From: JAPLUA01 sp964625855
GTDB lineage: Bacteria > Verrucomicrobiota > Verrucomicrobiia > Limisphaerales > UBA8199
Reading direction: 5' to 3'
DNA: 64,000 bases
Assembly (NCBI GenBank): GCA_964625855.1
Contig: CAZVFC010000026.1
Span: 49,646 to 113,645 of the forward strand
The position numbers and the translations under genes were made by a program. Every line of letters begins with the position of its first letter. The first letter of the stretch is position 1. Under the pieces are notes generated by a model. The model made no database searches. It saw only the letters and a program-made list of their open reading frames with translations, and had not been told where the DNA came from. Shown piece after piece: positions 26,319 to 35,645 of the stretch.

Positions 26319-27878
26319 GTGAAGAAACGACCAGCACCTGCCGCGGAGCCTGGACTGTCCCGGGGTTTGCGCATGTATCTCTATGGCACGGCGGCAATGA
26401 CGGGCGCCGCGATCATGATCGTGGAGATTCTCGGCGCCAAGATGCTATCGCCGTTCATTGGCTTGTCGCACTTTGTCTGGACGGCACAGATCGCGGTAAC
26501 GCTGGTGGCGCTGGCCTGCGGCTATTACGCGGGGGGGCGGCTGGCGGATCGGTCGCAGCAGCTCTCGCGGCTCTACTGGGCGATTCTGGGCGCGGCGCTG
26601 TACCTGGCGGTAACGGTGCGTATCTGCGAGCCGGTCGCCTATTGGTGTCTCGACTTCAACCTCGCGGTCGGTTCCCTGCTGGCCTCGGCGATCCTGTTCT
26701 TCGTGCCGCTGGCGCTGCTGGCAATGACCGGGCCTTACCTCGTGCGCGTCGTGACCTCGTCCGTGGCGGGCGTGGGCAGCAACGTGGGCCGGCTCACCTC
26801 GATCGGCACCCTCGGCAGCCTGGCCGGCACGATGCTGATCGGCTATCTCCTGATCCCGCTCCTGCCTAACTCGCTGACGATGTACTTCACCGCCTTGGCG
26901 CTGATGCTGGTCAGCGCCGGCTACTTCCTCCTCGCCCGACGCAATGGGCAGGCGGTCCTGGTCCTGCTCCTGGCGATCGGATCGGCGGTTGCTGGCAAGA
27001 GTTACCTCGGTCCGACGCACAAGTTCACTTATGTCACCGAACTCTTCCGGGGCAACTCACACTTCGGCATGCTCCAGGTGCTGGATCGGAGGGACGGCGG
27101 GTGTCGTTTCTACCTCAACGACTGCCTTGTCCAGAACACCTACGATCCGGTCCGCAAGCTCAGCGTCTCCCATTTCACCTACGCCCTCGCCGGCCTGGCG
27201 CGCGCCTACACCACCAACATCAGCGACGTCCTCTGCATCGGCCTGGGCGTGGGCATCGTGCCGATGGAATTCGCCCGCCAGGGCGCCCGCGTGGACGTAG
27301 TGGAAATCAACCCCGCCGTCGTGCCGGTGGCCGTTCGCTTCTTCAACCTGGAGACCAACGTGCTCCAGCTCACGATTGACGACGGGCGCCATTTCCTCAA
27401 CCGCTGCCGCAAGCAATACGACGTCGTGGTTCTCGACGCGTTCCTCGGCGACTCCTCCCCCTCGCATCTGATGACCCGGGAGGCCTTTGCCTCCATCCGC
27501 CGCGTGCTGCGCCCCGGCGGGACGCTGGTAATCAACAGCTTTGGCAACCTGGAGACCGAGCACGACTTCTTCACTGCTTCCCTGAACAAGACCCTCAAGG
27601 CCATCTTCCCCTCCGTGATGATGCACACCAGCGGCGATGGTGGCATCTTCTTCGCCGCCTCGGACCGCCCGAGCCTTGAATTCGCCCACCCGCCGGACCT
27701 GGCCAATGTCCATCCCGAAGTGTTGGAGGAAACCCGGGCCACCTACGCCGGCCTGGTGGACACCTTGCCCGGGCATGGCCGCGTCCTGACCGACGACTAC
27801 AACCCGGTCGAGTTCTACGACGCCCGCAACCGGGAAGACCTCCGCCGCCGCCTGGCGATGTCCGCCCGGCGAATGTGA
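26319..27878 (+). CDS. membrane-anchored spermidine synthase-like protein
   Basis: This is a fused transporter-like/spermidine synthase-like protein of about 519 residues. The N-terminal half holds seven or eight hydrophobic segments (AAIMIVEILGAKMLSPFIG, LASAILFFVPLALLAMTGPYLV). The C-terminal half is a Rossmann methyltransferase-like domain: VLCIGLGVGIVPMEFA, VDVVEINPAVV, then YDVVVLDAFLGDSSPSHLMT and LTDDYNPVE. The DAF and TDD positions match the aminopropyltransferase active-site region, but the real substrate of such fusions is unknown. GTG 26319 (VKKRPAPA ...) was preferred. ATG 26373 lies right at the first membrane segment, and a far-upstream ATG in the palindrome adds unlike sequence. 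Confidence 0.8.
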   Translation: MKKRPAPAAEPGLSRGLRMYLYGTAAMTGAAIMIVEILGAKMLSPFIGLSHFVWTAQIAVTLVALACGYYAGGRLADRSQQLSRLYWAILGAALYLAVTVRICEPVAYWCLDFNLAVGSLLASAILFFVPLALLAMTGPYLVRVVTSSVAGVGSNVGRLTSIGTLGSLAGTMLIGYLLIPLLPNSLTMYFTALALMLVSAGYFLLARRNGQAVLVLLLAIGSAVAGKSYLGPTHKFTYVTELFRGNSHFGMLQVLDRRDGGCRFYLNDCLVQNTYDPVRKLSVSHFTYALAGLARAYTTNISDVLCIGLGVGIVPMEFARQGARVDVVEINPAVVPVAVRFFNLETNVLQLTIDDGRHFLNRCRKQYDVVVLDAFLGDSSPSHLMTREAFASIRRVLRPGGTLVINSFGNLETEHDFFTASLNKTLKAIFPSVMMHTSGDGGIFFAASDRPSLEFAHPPDLANVHPEVLEETRATYAGLVDTLPGHGRVLTDDYNPVEFYDARNREDLRRRLAMSARRM

Positions 27879-28091
27879 TCCGCGGCGTGGCGCAGACGAT
27901 TGCGCACGCTGAGGCACCCTCCGGGAGCAGCCAAAACCGCCTTAGGCCTGCCAAGTGCAGGAGCCAGTACATAGACACCTTGCACCGCCTACCGTGCTAG
28001 TGCCCTTGGGCCTCCGGAATCGGCCCTCCAGGACCGCATCCCCACCACGGAACCACTCCCTTGCGCATGCCGAGTCCGCCACCTGCCCACT

Positions 28092-28126
28092 CGGCCTTCG
28101 GATTTCGGCCTTCCTTCGAACTCCGG
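28092..28126. repeat. degenerate heptamer array (CGGCCTT type)
   Basis: Units CGGCCTT, CGGATTT, CGGCCTT, CCTTCGA and ACTCCGG follow each other at a 7-base period in non-coding DNA. They resemble the units in the kinase and TPR lipoprotein genes on the other strand. Confidence 0.6.
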
Positions 28127-28246
28127 ATTTCCGGTAAACCTCAACTCAAACGCAGCATTGCACCGCTTGGCCGCTTTGGTGTAAAAGCTCCACATGCGAC
28201 CGGAACCCGACTTCTCCAAAACACCCTCTGCTCCTGGCGCGCGGCT

Positions 28247-28281
28247 CGTAAATCGTAAATCGTAGATCGTAAATCGCCAAT
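28247..28281. repeat. heptamer array directly before the type IIG start codon
   Basis: Five units (CGTAAAT, CGTAAAT, CGTAGAT, CGTAAAT, CGCCAAT) end four bases before ATG 28286. The homologous leader at 54439-54452 has only two units (CGCAAAT, CGTAAGT) followed by the ATG-bearing heptamer. The array has therefore changed length since duplication. Confidence 0.85.
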
Positions 28282-28285
28282 CCGC

Positions 28286-30098
28286 ATGGTCGTCGAATCG
28301 AAGCCCCTCTTCCACCCCGAGGTGATGCGCCAGCAGGTGCGGTCGTTCAACCTGCCGGAGCGCGTGGCGGCCTGGCAGCCCAAGCTCCAGCACTGGGCCA
28401 GCCTCATTGCTTCGGGACGCGCCGATGGGTTCAAGGAGACCGAGTTGCTCCCCGACTTCCTCACCGACATCTTCTGTGGCCTGCTCGGCTACTCCGGCCC
28501 GGCCGCCGAGGCCGGCGCCTACACCCTTTCCCGGGAACGGCACGTCGAGGTGGATGGAGAATCCGCCGATGCCGTCCTGGGCCATTTCGGGAGCGCCAGG
28601 GGCGCAGCGAGAACGCAACCATTGCCCCGACTGAAATCCTGCGCTGCACCCAGAAGCTGCTCGACCGCATTCTGTTCTGCGCTTTCTGCGAAGACCGCGG
28701 CCTGCTGCCCGCCGAGTCGCTGAAGAATGCTTTCGAGCACCGCGACCCCTACAACCCCCACCCGGTCTGGCACAACTTCCGCGGCCGTTTTGGCGCCATT
28801 GACGAAGGCAACGCCGGCTTGAACATCCCCGCCTACAACGGCGGCCTCTTCGCGAAGGATGAAACGCTGGACGCGCTGCAAGTGCCGGACGAGGTCTGCG
28901 CTCATTTCAAGGACCTGGGGGGATACGATTACCGCCCCGCGCGCGAGGTGGCCGACGCGGACGAGACCACCGAAATGCGCTCGGTCATAGACGTGGACAT
29001 CCTGGGCCACATCTTCGAGCAATCCATCACCGACCTCGAACGCCTGCGCGCGAGCCTGGAGAACGTAGGGCAGTGCGTCTCGCCTGCCCCGCCGGGCGGA
29101 ATGTCAGCGGAAGGAAGGGCAGGCGAGACGCACTGCCCTACTTTACGCCGCCGCAAGCAGGAAGGCGCGGTCTATACCCCCGCCTTCATCACGCGCTACC
29201 TGGTCGAGCAGGCGCTGGGTGGCGTCTTGCAGCACCGCTTCGAAAACCTCCGCCGACAGCACGAGGCCGAAGCCGCCGGCACCGCCCGCAAAGCCCTGGC
29301 CGATCCCAACGCCTACGACCTGGCCGCCCTCAACGACCCCCAACGCAAAGCCCTCAACCGATTCTGGGACGCCTGGCAGGAGGAACTCAAGGGCCTGCGC
29401 ATCCTCGACCTGGCCTGCGGCAGCGGCGCGATTCTCATCGAAGCCTTCAACCAGCTTCACGCCTTCTATGAACTGTCCAACGCCCGACTGGAGGAACTCC
29501 GCGGCCAGCGCACCCTCTTCGACCTCGACCGCCAGATCCTCCAAAACAACCTCTACGGCGTGGACCTCAACGCCGAGGCCATCTAAATCTGCCAGCTCAG
29601 CCTCTGGATCAAGACCGCCGCCCGCGGCAAACAATTGACCAGCCTCGACCACACCATCCGCGAGGGCAACAGCGTCATCAGCGACCCGGCCGTCCACCCC
29701 AAAGCCTTCGACTGGCCGACCGCCTTCCCCGAAGGCTTCGCCCAGGGCGGCTTCGATGTCGTCGTGGGCAAACCGCCCTACATCCGGCAAGAGTTGCGGG
29801 CGGCGTTCAAGCCTTACTGGGAGCAGCGATTCAAGAGCTACCACGGCGTAGCGGACATCTTTGCATACTTCGTTGAGCAGGGAGTGGAAGTCCTGCGTCC
29901 CGGAGGCCGCCTGGCATTCATCACGTCTGGCAGTTGGCCGACGAGTGGGAGCCCTACTTGCAGGAGAAGCGCAACGAAAACGCCCGCCTCACGCGCGCCC
30001 TGGCCGACGCCGAGGCCGAAGTGAACGACCGAGTCTATCGCTTGTTCAAGCTCACGGACGACGAGATCAAGCCGCTGCAAAAGGAGATTGAGCATTGA
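28286..30098 (+). pseudogene. type IIG restriction-modification enzyme, decayed (copy 1)
   Basis: Fused endonuclease-methyltransferase genes of this type (Eco57I/class II N6-adenine) are about 3 kb. This one is broken in at least four ways. The N-terminal frame (FHPEVMRQQVRSFNLPERV) shifts near 28594, where about 100 codons also appear missing. An inverted-repeat element is inserted at 29065. TAA at 29584 replaces the CAA seen in copy 2. The last 55 codons (EWEPYLQEKRNENARL ... KEIEH, ending 30098) lie in another frame after a large deletion. The AdoMet motif DLACGSGAILIEAF is intact, but the catalytic NPPY reads KPPY. It is almost certainly inactive, although fragments could still be translated. 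Confidence 0.85.
29065..29141. repeat. GTAGGGC inverted-repeat element, copy 2 (inside type IIG gene)
   Basis: Perfect 24-base arms (29065-29088, 29118-29141) surround a 29-base loop. The insert keeps the reading frame open, adding about 25 residues (including GQCVSPAPPGG) between a helical segment and RRKQEGAVYTPAF. The outer bases GTAGGGC and GCGTCTCGC match the element at 25.8 kb. Confidence 0.85.
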
Positions 30099-30169
30099 AC
30101 GGGCTGCGCCTGACCGCGCTCCGCTTCCGTGAGTCTGCAATTGACTTCGCACCCCACGCTTTGCTAGAA

Positions 30170-32893
30170 ATGAGCAATGGCTTTAGACTGCACCCGGTCG
30201 TGAACGCAAATCCATCCTCCCCCGCCCGTGCGCTGTCCAAAACGCCGACGCGATGCCATTTGGCCCCCGGCTGGCAACCACTCCGGCGGCGTTTTTGCGC
30301 CGGGACGCTGCTGCTGCTGTTGGCGCTGCCATCTGTGGTGCAAGCCCAATTCACTTTCACGACCAATGATGGCACGATCACCATCACCGGGTACACCGGC
30401 CCAGGCGGCGCGGTGATCATTCCTAGCACGACCAACGGCCTGCCGGTCACCAGTATCGGCGACAAAGTGTTCTATGCCTGCGCCAGCCTGACCAGCATCA
30501 CAATCCCCGACACTGTCAGCAGCCTCGGTGACGGGGTGTTCCAGTACTGCTGGCGACTGACCAGTGTCACCATTCCTGGCGGCGTCACCAATATCGGGGA
30601 CTATGCATTTACGGGCACCAGCCTGGCTGAGGTCACCATCCCTGATCGCGTCAACAGCATTGCGGTCGGGGTGTTCGAGCACTGCTGGCAACTGGCCAGC
30701 GTCAGCATCCCCAGCAGCGTCACTCATATCGGGGCCAACGCCTTCGCTCAGTGCGCCAGCCTGACCAGCGTGACGATCCCCGACAGTGTCACCAGCCTCG
30801 GGAACTCTGCATTCTATTATTGCACTAGCCTCACCAATGTCACGATGGGCAACGGCGTCACCAACATCGGAGACTATGCGTTTTGGGAAACGAGCCTGAG
30901 CAGCTTCACGATCCCTAACAGCACGACCGTGCTCGGGGAGGCTGCATTCGCACGCTGCCGCAGCCTGTCCAACGTCACGATCCCCAACAGCGTGACCCGC
31001 ATCGGGGACTATCCGTTCGCCGACTGCACCAGCCTCACCGCGATAGAGGTGGATACGCGCAATCCCGCTTATTGCAGTGTGAGTGGGGTCCTATTCGACA
31101 AAGCCCAGACCACGCTGATTCAATGCCCGGCGGGCCAAGCCATAACAACCTACATGATTCCCGACAGCGTGACCAGCATCGGAGCAGGGACGTTCTGGAA
31201 CTGCACCATCCTGGCCAGTGTGACGATCCCCAACAGCGTCACCAACATTGGCGACCTGGCGTTCTACTCCTGCACCAGCCTGACCAACGCAACGATCCCC
31301 GATAGCGTAACGAGCAGCATCGGGTACTGTGCGTTCTTGTACTGCCAAAGCCTGACCGGCATTACGATAGGCACCAACGTCACGGGCATCGAGGCCAATG
31401 CGTTCGATCGATGCACCTGCCTGACCAGCGTCACGATCCCCCACAGTGTCATCAGCATCGGAGACTATGCGTTCAATTACTGCCCCAGCCTGACCAACCT
31501 GATGATCGGCAACAGCGTCACCAACATTGGGGAAAGCGCGTTTCAAAGCTGCGCCGGTCTGGCCAGCGTCACGATTCCCGGCAGTGTCGCCGGCATTGGG
31601 AATAGCGCGTTCGCGGGCTGCATGGGTCTGGCGAACGTCACGATCCCCGACAGTGTCACTACCCTGGGAAGCAAAGCGTTTTCTTCCTGCACCAGCCTGA
31701 CCAGCGCCACAATTGGTGACCGCGTTACCAACATCGAAACCAATGCCTTCGAGAACTGCACCAGCCTGGCCAACGTGATGATCGGCGATAGCGTCACCAA
31801 CATCGGGAGCAAGGCGTTTTCTTCCTGCACCAACCTGACCAGCGTAGCGATCCCCGACAGCGTCACTAGCATCGGGAATAGCGCGTTCTATCGCTGCACC
31901 CGCCTGACCGGCGTCACCATAGGAAACCGCGTTACCTCCATCGGGAATAGCACGTTCGAGAGCTGCACCAGCCTGACCAACGTGACGATCCCCAACAGCG
32001 TCACTACACTCGGAAGCAAGGCGTTTTCTTCCTGCGCCAGCCTGGCCACCGCCACAATTGGCAACGGCGTTACCGGCATCGGAGACCGTACATTCGAAGG
32101 CTGCGCCAGCCTGGCCAGCGTTACCATCGGCAACAGCGTCACCAGCATCGGGGCGTTTGCGTTCCTGTACTGTTCCAGCCTGACCGGGGTCACAATCCCG
32201 GACAGCGTCACCAGCATCGGGTTCCAGGCGTTCTGCTGCAGCAGCCTAACCAGCATAACGATTCCCGACAGCGTCACCAGCATTGGGGAGGGTGCGTTCT
32301 CTTCCTGCGCCAGCTTGACCAGCGTCACTATGGGCAACCGCGTTACATACATTGGGAGTCATGCGTTCAACACTTGCGTAAGTCTGACTCGCGTGACAAT
32401 CCCCGAGAGCGTTACCACCATCGGATTCGAGGCGTTCTTTTGGTGCTCCAGCCTGACCAATGTCACGATTGGCAATGGCGTCACTAGTATCTGGGGCTTT
32501 GCGTTCGCGCAGTGCTTCAGCCTGACGAGTGCTTATTTCCAAGGTAATGCGCCCAGCACGGACTCGCCTGTGTTCAACGGTGACGACAACTTAACCGTCT
32601 ATTACTTGCCGGGGACCACGGGCTGGGATTCGACATTTGGCGGCCGCCCGGCCGTGCTGTGGAATCCTCTGATTCAAGCCAGCGACCCTAGTTTCGGCGT
32701 GCGGACAAATCACTTCGGCTTTAAGGTCACCGGCACCACGAACATTCCAATCGTGGTTGAAGCCTGCACAAATCTGGCGAGTGCAGCCTGGACCTCGCTG
32801 CAAACCTGCACCCTTACTAACGGTTCAGTCTATTTCGGCGATCCAGCGTGGACTAATCATCCCAGCCGCTTCTACCGTGTCCGCTCCCCGTAA
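30170..32893 (+). CDS. secreted BspA-type leucine-rich-repeat protein
   Basis: The protein is about 907 residues with a late export signal (FCAGTLLLLLALPSVVQAQ). It has about 29 repeats of 23 residues of the type LTSVTIPDSVTSIGxxAF, the BspA-like (LRR_5) family linked to surface adhesion. The repeats end near residue 785. The C-terminus (VVEACTNLASAAW ... RFYRVRSP) is the FYR module shared by other exported proteins here. ATG 30170 was taken as start because a TTG at 30095 overlaps the preceding pseudogene stop; a GTG at 30200 is also possible. A weak TTGACT/CTAGAA promoter-like pair overlaps the ATG. Confidence 0.85.
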   Translation: MSNGFRLHPVVNANPSSPARALSKTPTRCHLAPGWQPLRRRFCAGTLLLLLALPSVVQAQFTFTTNDGTITITGYTGPGGAVIIPSTTNGLPVTSIGDKVFYACASLTSITIPDTVSSLGDGVFQYCWRLTSVTIPGGVTNIGDYAFTGTSLAEVTIPDRVNSIAVGVFEHCWQLASVSIPSSVTHIGANAFAQCASLTSVTIPDSVTSLGNSAFYYCTSLTNVTMGNGVTNIGDYAFWETSLSSFTIPNSTTVLGEAAFARCRSLSNVTIPNSVTRIGDYPFADCTSLTAIEVDTRNPAYCSVSGVLFDKAQTTLIQCPAGQAITTYMIPDSVTSIGAGTFWNCTILASVTIPNSVTNIGDLAFYSCTSLTNATIPDSVTSSIGYCAFLYCQSLTGITIGTNVTGIEANAFDRCTCLTSVTIPHSVISIGDYAFNYCPSLTNLMIGNSVTNIGESAFQSCAGLASVTIPGSVAGIGNSAFAGCMGLANVTIPDSVTTLGSKAFSSCTSLTSATIGDRVTNIETNAFENCTSLANVMIGDSVTNIGSKAFSSCTNLTSVAIPDSVTSIGNSAFYRCTRLTGVTIGNRVTSIGNSTFESCTSLTNVTIPNSVTTLGSKAFSSCASLATATIGNGVTGIGDRTFEGCASLASVTIGNSVTSIGAFAFLYCSSLTGVTIPDSVTSIGFQAFCCSSLTSITIPDSVTSIGEGAFSSCASLTSVTMGNRVTYIGSHAFNTCVSLTRVTIPESVTTIGFEAFFWCSSLTNVTIGNGVTSIWGFAFAQCFSLTSAYFQGNAPSTDSPVFNGDDNLTVYYLPGTTGWDSTFGGRPAVLWNPLIQASDPSFGVRTNHFGFKVTGTTNIPIVVEACTNLASAAWTSLQTCTLTNGSVYFGDPAWTNHPSRFYRVRSP
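30475..32540. repeat. 69-bp tandem repeats encoding the leucine-rich repeats
   Basis: About 29-30 units of 69 bases, with a recurrent GACAGCGTCACCAGCAT core, show strong DNA-level similarity as well as protein similarity. Neighbouring units differ mostly at silent or Ser/Thr/Gly positions, as expected if unit number changes by recombination. Confidence 0.8.
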
Positions 32894-33275
32894 GGCGCCG
32901 TGCAAGTGTCGGTGCTTACTATTGACACTAATCCGTCGCCGGCCTTCACGCCTTGCGCGACGAATACACCTGCGCCCTCGCCGCCGAAACCCTGACCCTG
33001 GAGCGCGCGTTGAATGTCGAATGCAGAATGAATGCTACGGCCACGGCGGGGATTGCCCTGATGTGGCAAACCGCCCTGCCCCGCTTGACCATCCCGCCGC
33101 CCCGAAGCGGACAGCGGATCATCATTTCGAGCAGGCGGGCTTCAAAGCGCTGCTGGCCTGACCCCGGCGGAGACTGCCCTAATGGAGAAAATGACGCTGC
33201 CGAAATAGACCACGCTTCGGACGAGCGTATATTTTCGCCATTGGAGCCTGCGGGCGATGCTGCTAGTCTCGCGTC
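32894..33275. other. 382-base intergenic region, no gene seen
   Basis: Short frames here lack recognisable content. A weak triple heptamer (GAATGTC, GAATGCA, GAATGAA; 33012-33032) is the only pattern noted. Confidence 0.45.
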
Positions 33276-34613
33276 ATGCCAAACCGACGACAGTTCTTGA
33301 AAACCACCGGCCTGATCGCCGCCGCAAGTGCCGCCCCGCTCATCCTGCCGCGAAGGGTTTTCGGGGCGGACGCGCCCGGCAACAAGGTCACGATGGGCTT
33401 CATCGGCTGCGGACGGCAGGCGTGCAGCTTGAACATCCCCCAATTCATGACGGTGCCCGGGGTGCAGGTCGTCGCCCTGTGCGACGTGGATTCGTGGCGG
33501 CTGGATCAGGCGAAGAAACTTGTCGAAGGTTTCTACACGAAGAAGCATGACGCCGGATTCAAAGGGTGCGAGGCATACAAGGATTTCCGCGAACTGCTCG
33601 CGCGGCCTGACCTGGACGCGGTGATGATCTCGACGCCGGATCACTGGCACGTGCCGATGGCCATCGCCGCGGTGAAAGCGGGCAAGGACGTGTCGCTGGA
33701 GAAGCCAATCACCCGCTACATTGACGAAGGCCGGATGCTCGCGGACCTATGCGCGAAACACAAACGCGTGTTCCGCGTGGACAGCGAATTCCGCTCGCTC
33801 GAACCGATGCATCGCGCCGCCGAGCTTGTGCGCAATGGTCGCATCGGGAAACTGAAGATCATGCGCACCGGATCGCCGAAGGAAGTCTTCCCGAACGAGT
33901 CGGAAGCCGTGACCGCACCGCCGCCGGAACTCGACTACGACCTGTGGCTCGGGCCTGCGCCGAAGGTTGATTACATCCAGAAGCGCGTCCACGCGCCGCG
34001 CGATCTGAAGAGCCGCCCCGGCTGGATGCGGAATCTCGATTACTGCGACGGCATGATCACCAACTGGGGCACGCACCTCAATGACATCGCGCAGTGGGGC
34101 GCGGGCACCGAACGCACCGGGCCAGTCGAGATCAAGGCGACGGGAAATTTCCACGCCGGCAAGGTCTGGAACGTCCTGGAGCAATTCGACGCGTGGTACA
34201 AGTACGCCAATGGCGTCGAGCTTTTCTACCAGATGGGCACGCCGCACGTTCGCTTCGAGGGGGACAAGGGCTGGATCCAGGTCAACTATGTGCAGGACAA
34301 GCTTCATCCCAAGAAACTCGAGGCCAGCGACCCGGCGATCCTCAAGGAGAAGATCGGCCCGGACGAACTCCACTTCCCGCTTCGCAGCGAGCGGGTGGAT
34401 TTCATCGAGTGCGTAAAGTCGCGCGGCCAGACGCTCGAAGATGCCGAGGTCGGCCAGCGCACGACCTCGCTCTGCCATCTCGCCCACATTTCGACCAGAC
34501 TCGGTGGCGCGAAACTCAACTGGAACCCTGACAAGGAAGTCTTCACCGGGAACGACGAAGCCAACAAACTGATCGCCCGCCCGCCGATGCGCGCGCCGTG
34601 GAAACTGGACTGA
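33276..34613 (+). CDS. Tat-exported Gfo/Idh/MocA family oxidoreductase
   Basis: This 445-residue NAD(P)-dependent sugar dehydrogenase-type protein begins with a twin-arginine signal (NRRQFLKTTGLIAAASAAP). The Rossmann part has GFIGCGRQ (residues 41-48) and DAVMISTPDHWH. The conserved EKP (E142-K143-P144) contains the catalytic-region Lys of the family. The C-terminal sheet domain includes WMRNLDYCDGMITNWGTHLNDIAQW. Export implies a periplasmic role on sugars, possibly with a Tat-carried cofactor. A sugar isomerase gene starts two bases after its stop, so the two probably act on the same carbohydrate. Confidence 0.9.
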   Translation: MPNRRQFLKTTGLIAAASAAPLILPRRVFGADAPGNKVTMGFIGCGRQACSLNIPQFMTVPGVQVVALCDVDSWRLDQAKKLVEGFYTKKHDAGFKGCEAYKDFRELLARPDLDAVMISTPDHWHVPMAIAAVKAGKDVSLEKPITRYIDEGRMLADLCAKHKRVFRVDSEFRSLEPMHRAAELVRNGRIGKLKIMRTGSPKEVFPNESEAVTAPPPELDYDLWLGPAPKVDYIQKRVHAPRDLKSRPGWMRNLDYCDGMITNWGTHLNDIAQWGAGTERTGPVEIKATGNFHAGKVWNVLEQFDAWYKYANGVELFYQMGTPHVRFEGDKGWIQVNYVQDKLHPKKLEASDPAILKEKIGPDELHFPLRSERVDFIECVKSRGQTLEDAEVGQRTTSLCHLAHISTRLGGAKLNWNPDKEVFTGNDEANKLIARPPMRAPWKLD

Positions 34614-34615
34614 AC

Positions 34616-35446
34616 ATGAAGCACATCATCGCTGGAATCATGCTGGTCGCCGGAGTTGCCTGCGCCGGAACGCCCGAATTCTTCGTCTTCGACAACGGCG
34701 TGGGCCGCGGAACGTGGACGCCGGAGCAGCAGGCCAGGACGCTGAAGGAACTCGGCTACGACGGCATCAGCTACAACTACACGAAGCCTGCCGACCTCGC
34801 CGCGTGGCAGAAGGCATGCAAAGAGCAGGGCCTGAAAATCTACGGGCTCTATGTCCACTCCTTCCCCGACAAGCCGGAGCAACCCTACGACCCCGCGTTC
34901 AAGGAAGCCATCAAGATGCTCAAGGGTACCGACACCATCATCTGGCTGACGCTCCGCGAGGCGAAGGACAAGACCCGCAACTACGACGCCGAGGGAGCGA
35001 AGATCGTACAGGAGATTGCCGGCCTCGCCGCCGCCGAGGGGGTGCGCGTCGCGCTCTATGGGCACAAGGGATTCTATGTGGAGACCGGCGCGGACTCCGC
35101 GCGCATCGTGCGGCTTGTCAACCGCCCGAACGTCGGCGCGAGCATCAACCTCTGTCACGAATTCCTCTCCGGCAAAGGCGACGCCCTCGACGAAACGATC
35201 AAGACCGCCGCCGCCATCTCCACGCTCATCTCCGTCAACGGCGTGGACGTGGCCAACAAGAAATACATCCTGCGTCTGGACCAGGGCGACTTCGACGTGG
35301 CCGCATATCTCAAGAAACTTTTCGCCGCCGGCTACAAAGGCCCCGTCGGCCTCCAATGCTACGGTGTCCCCGGCGACATCACCGAAAACCTCCATGCCGA
35401 CATCGCCGCCTGGAAGAAGATCGCCGCAAAACTTGCCACGCCATGA
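34616..35446 (+). CDS. exported sugar phosphate isomerase/epimerase-like TIM-barrel protein
   Basis: This 276-residue protein has a signal peptide (HIIAGIMLVAGVACAGTPEF). It shows the AP endonuclease 2/xylose isomerase-like barrel pattern: LKELGYDGISYNYT, KACKEQGLKIYGLYVH, VGASINLCHEFLSGKG and GYKGPVGLQCYG. Some metal-ligand positions (His/Glu) are recognisable but the enzyme activity is not proven. ATG 34616 starts the signal peptide. The gene follows the Gfo/Idh oxidoreductase with a 2-base gap, a pairing frequent in Verrucomicrobiota and Planctomycetota. Confidence 0.85.
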   Translation: MKHIIAGIMLVAGVACAGTPEFFVFDNGVGRGTWTPEQQARTLKELGYDGISYNYTKPADLAAWQKACKEQGLKIYGLYVHSFPDKPEQPYDPAFKEAIKMLKGTDTIIWLTLREAKDKTRNYDAEGAKIVQEIAGLAAAEGVRVALYGHKGFYVETGADSARIVRLVNRPNVGASINLCHEFLSGKGDALDETIKTAAAISTLISVNGVDVANKKYILRLDQGDFDVAAYLKKLFAAGYKGPVGLQCYGVPGDITENLHADIAAWKKIAAKLATP

Positions 35447-35645
35447 GATCCAGTCACTGGAAGTCTGCGCCGCGAACAATCGGAGGGCAAGAAGCAGCCG
35501 CTGACTGACCCCGCTCCGGAACGCGGTCGGGATTACGCTAGGCGGCCTTATTCAAGTTCCTGCGCAACAAGCTGTGGGTGACCCCTTCCCCGGTGGTTTG
35601 GATTCGACAGAGGCAGAGCGAGGGCGCTACCTTTGCCCCGCGACT

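Larger units (their letters stand above)
27879..28285. other. 407-base leader region with two heptamer arrays
   Basis: There is no gene in this stretch. The right half (28140-28285) is about 140 bases that reappear before the second type IIG copy at 54.33-54.46 kb, so it is probably the native leader/promoter of that gene family. Two heptamer arrays lie at 28092 and 28247. Confidence 0.6.

Noticed and set aside
30475..32540. Regular repeats that might be taken for a CRISPR array
   Set aside because: The repeats are contiguous 69-base coding units with no unique spacers, and they translate into a known leucine-rich repeat.
35505..35530. Near-palindrome around TCCGGA after the sugar isomerase gene as a terminator
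   Set aside because: Stem pairing is interrupted and no T-tract follows.
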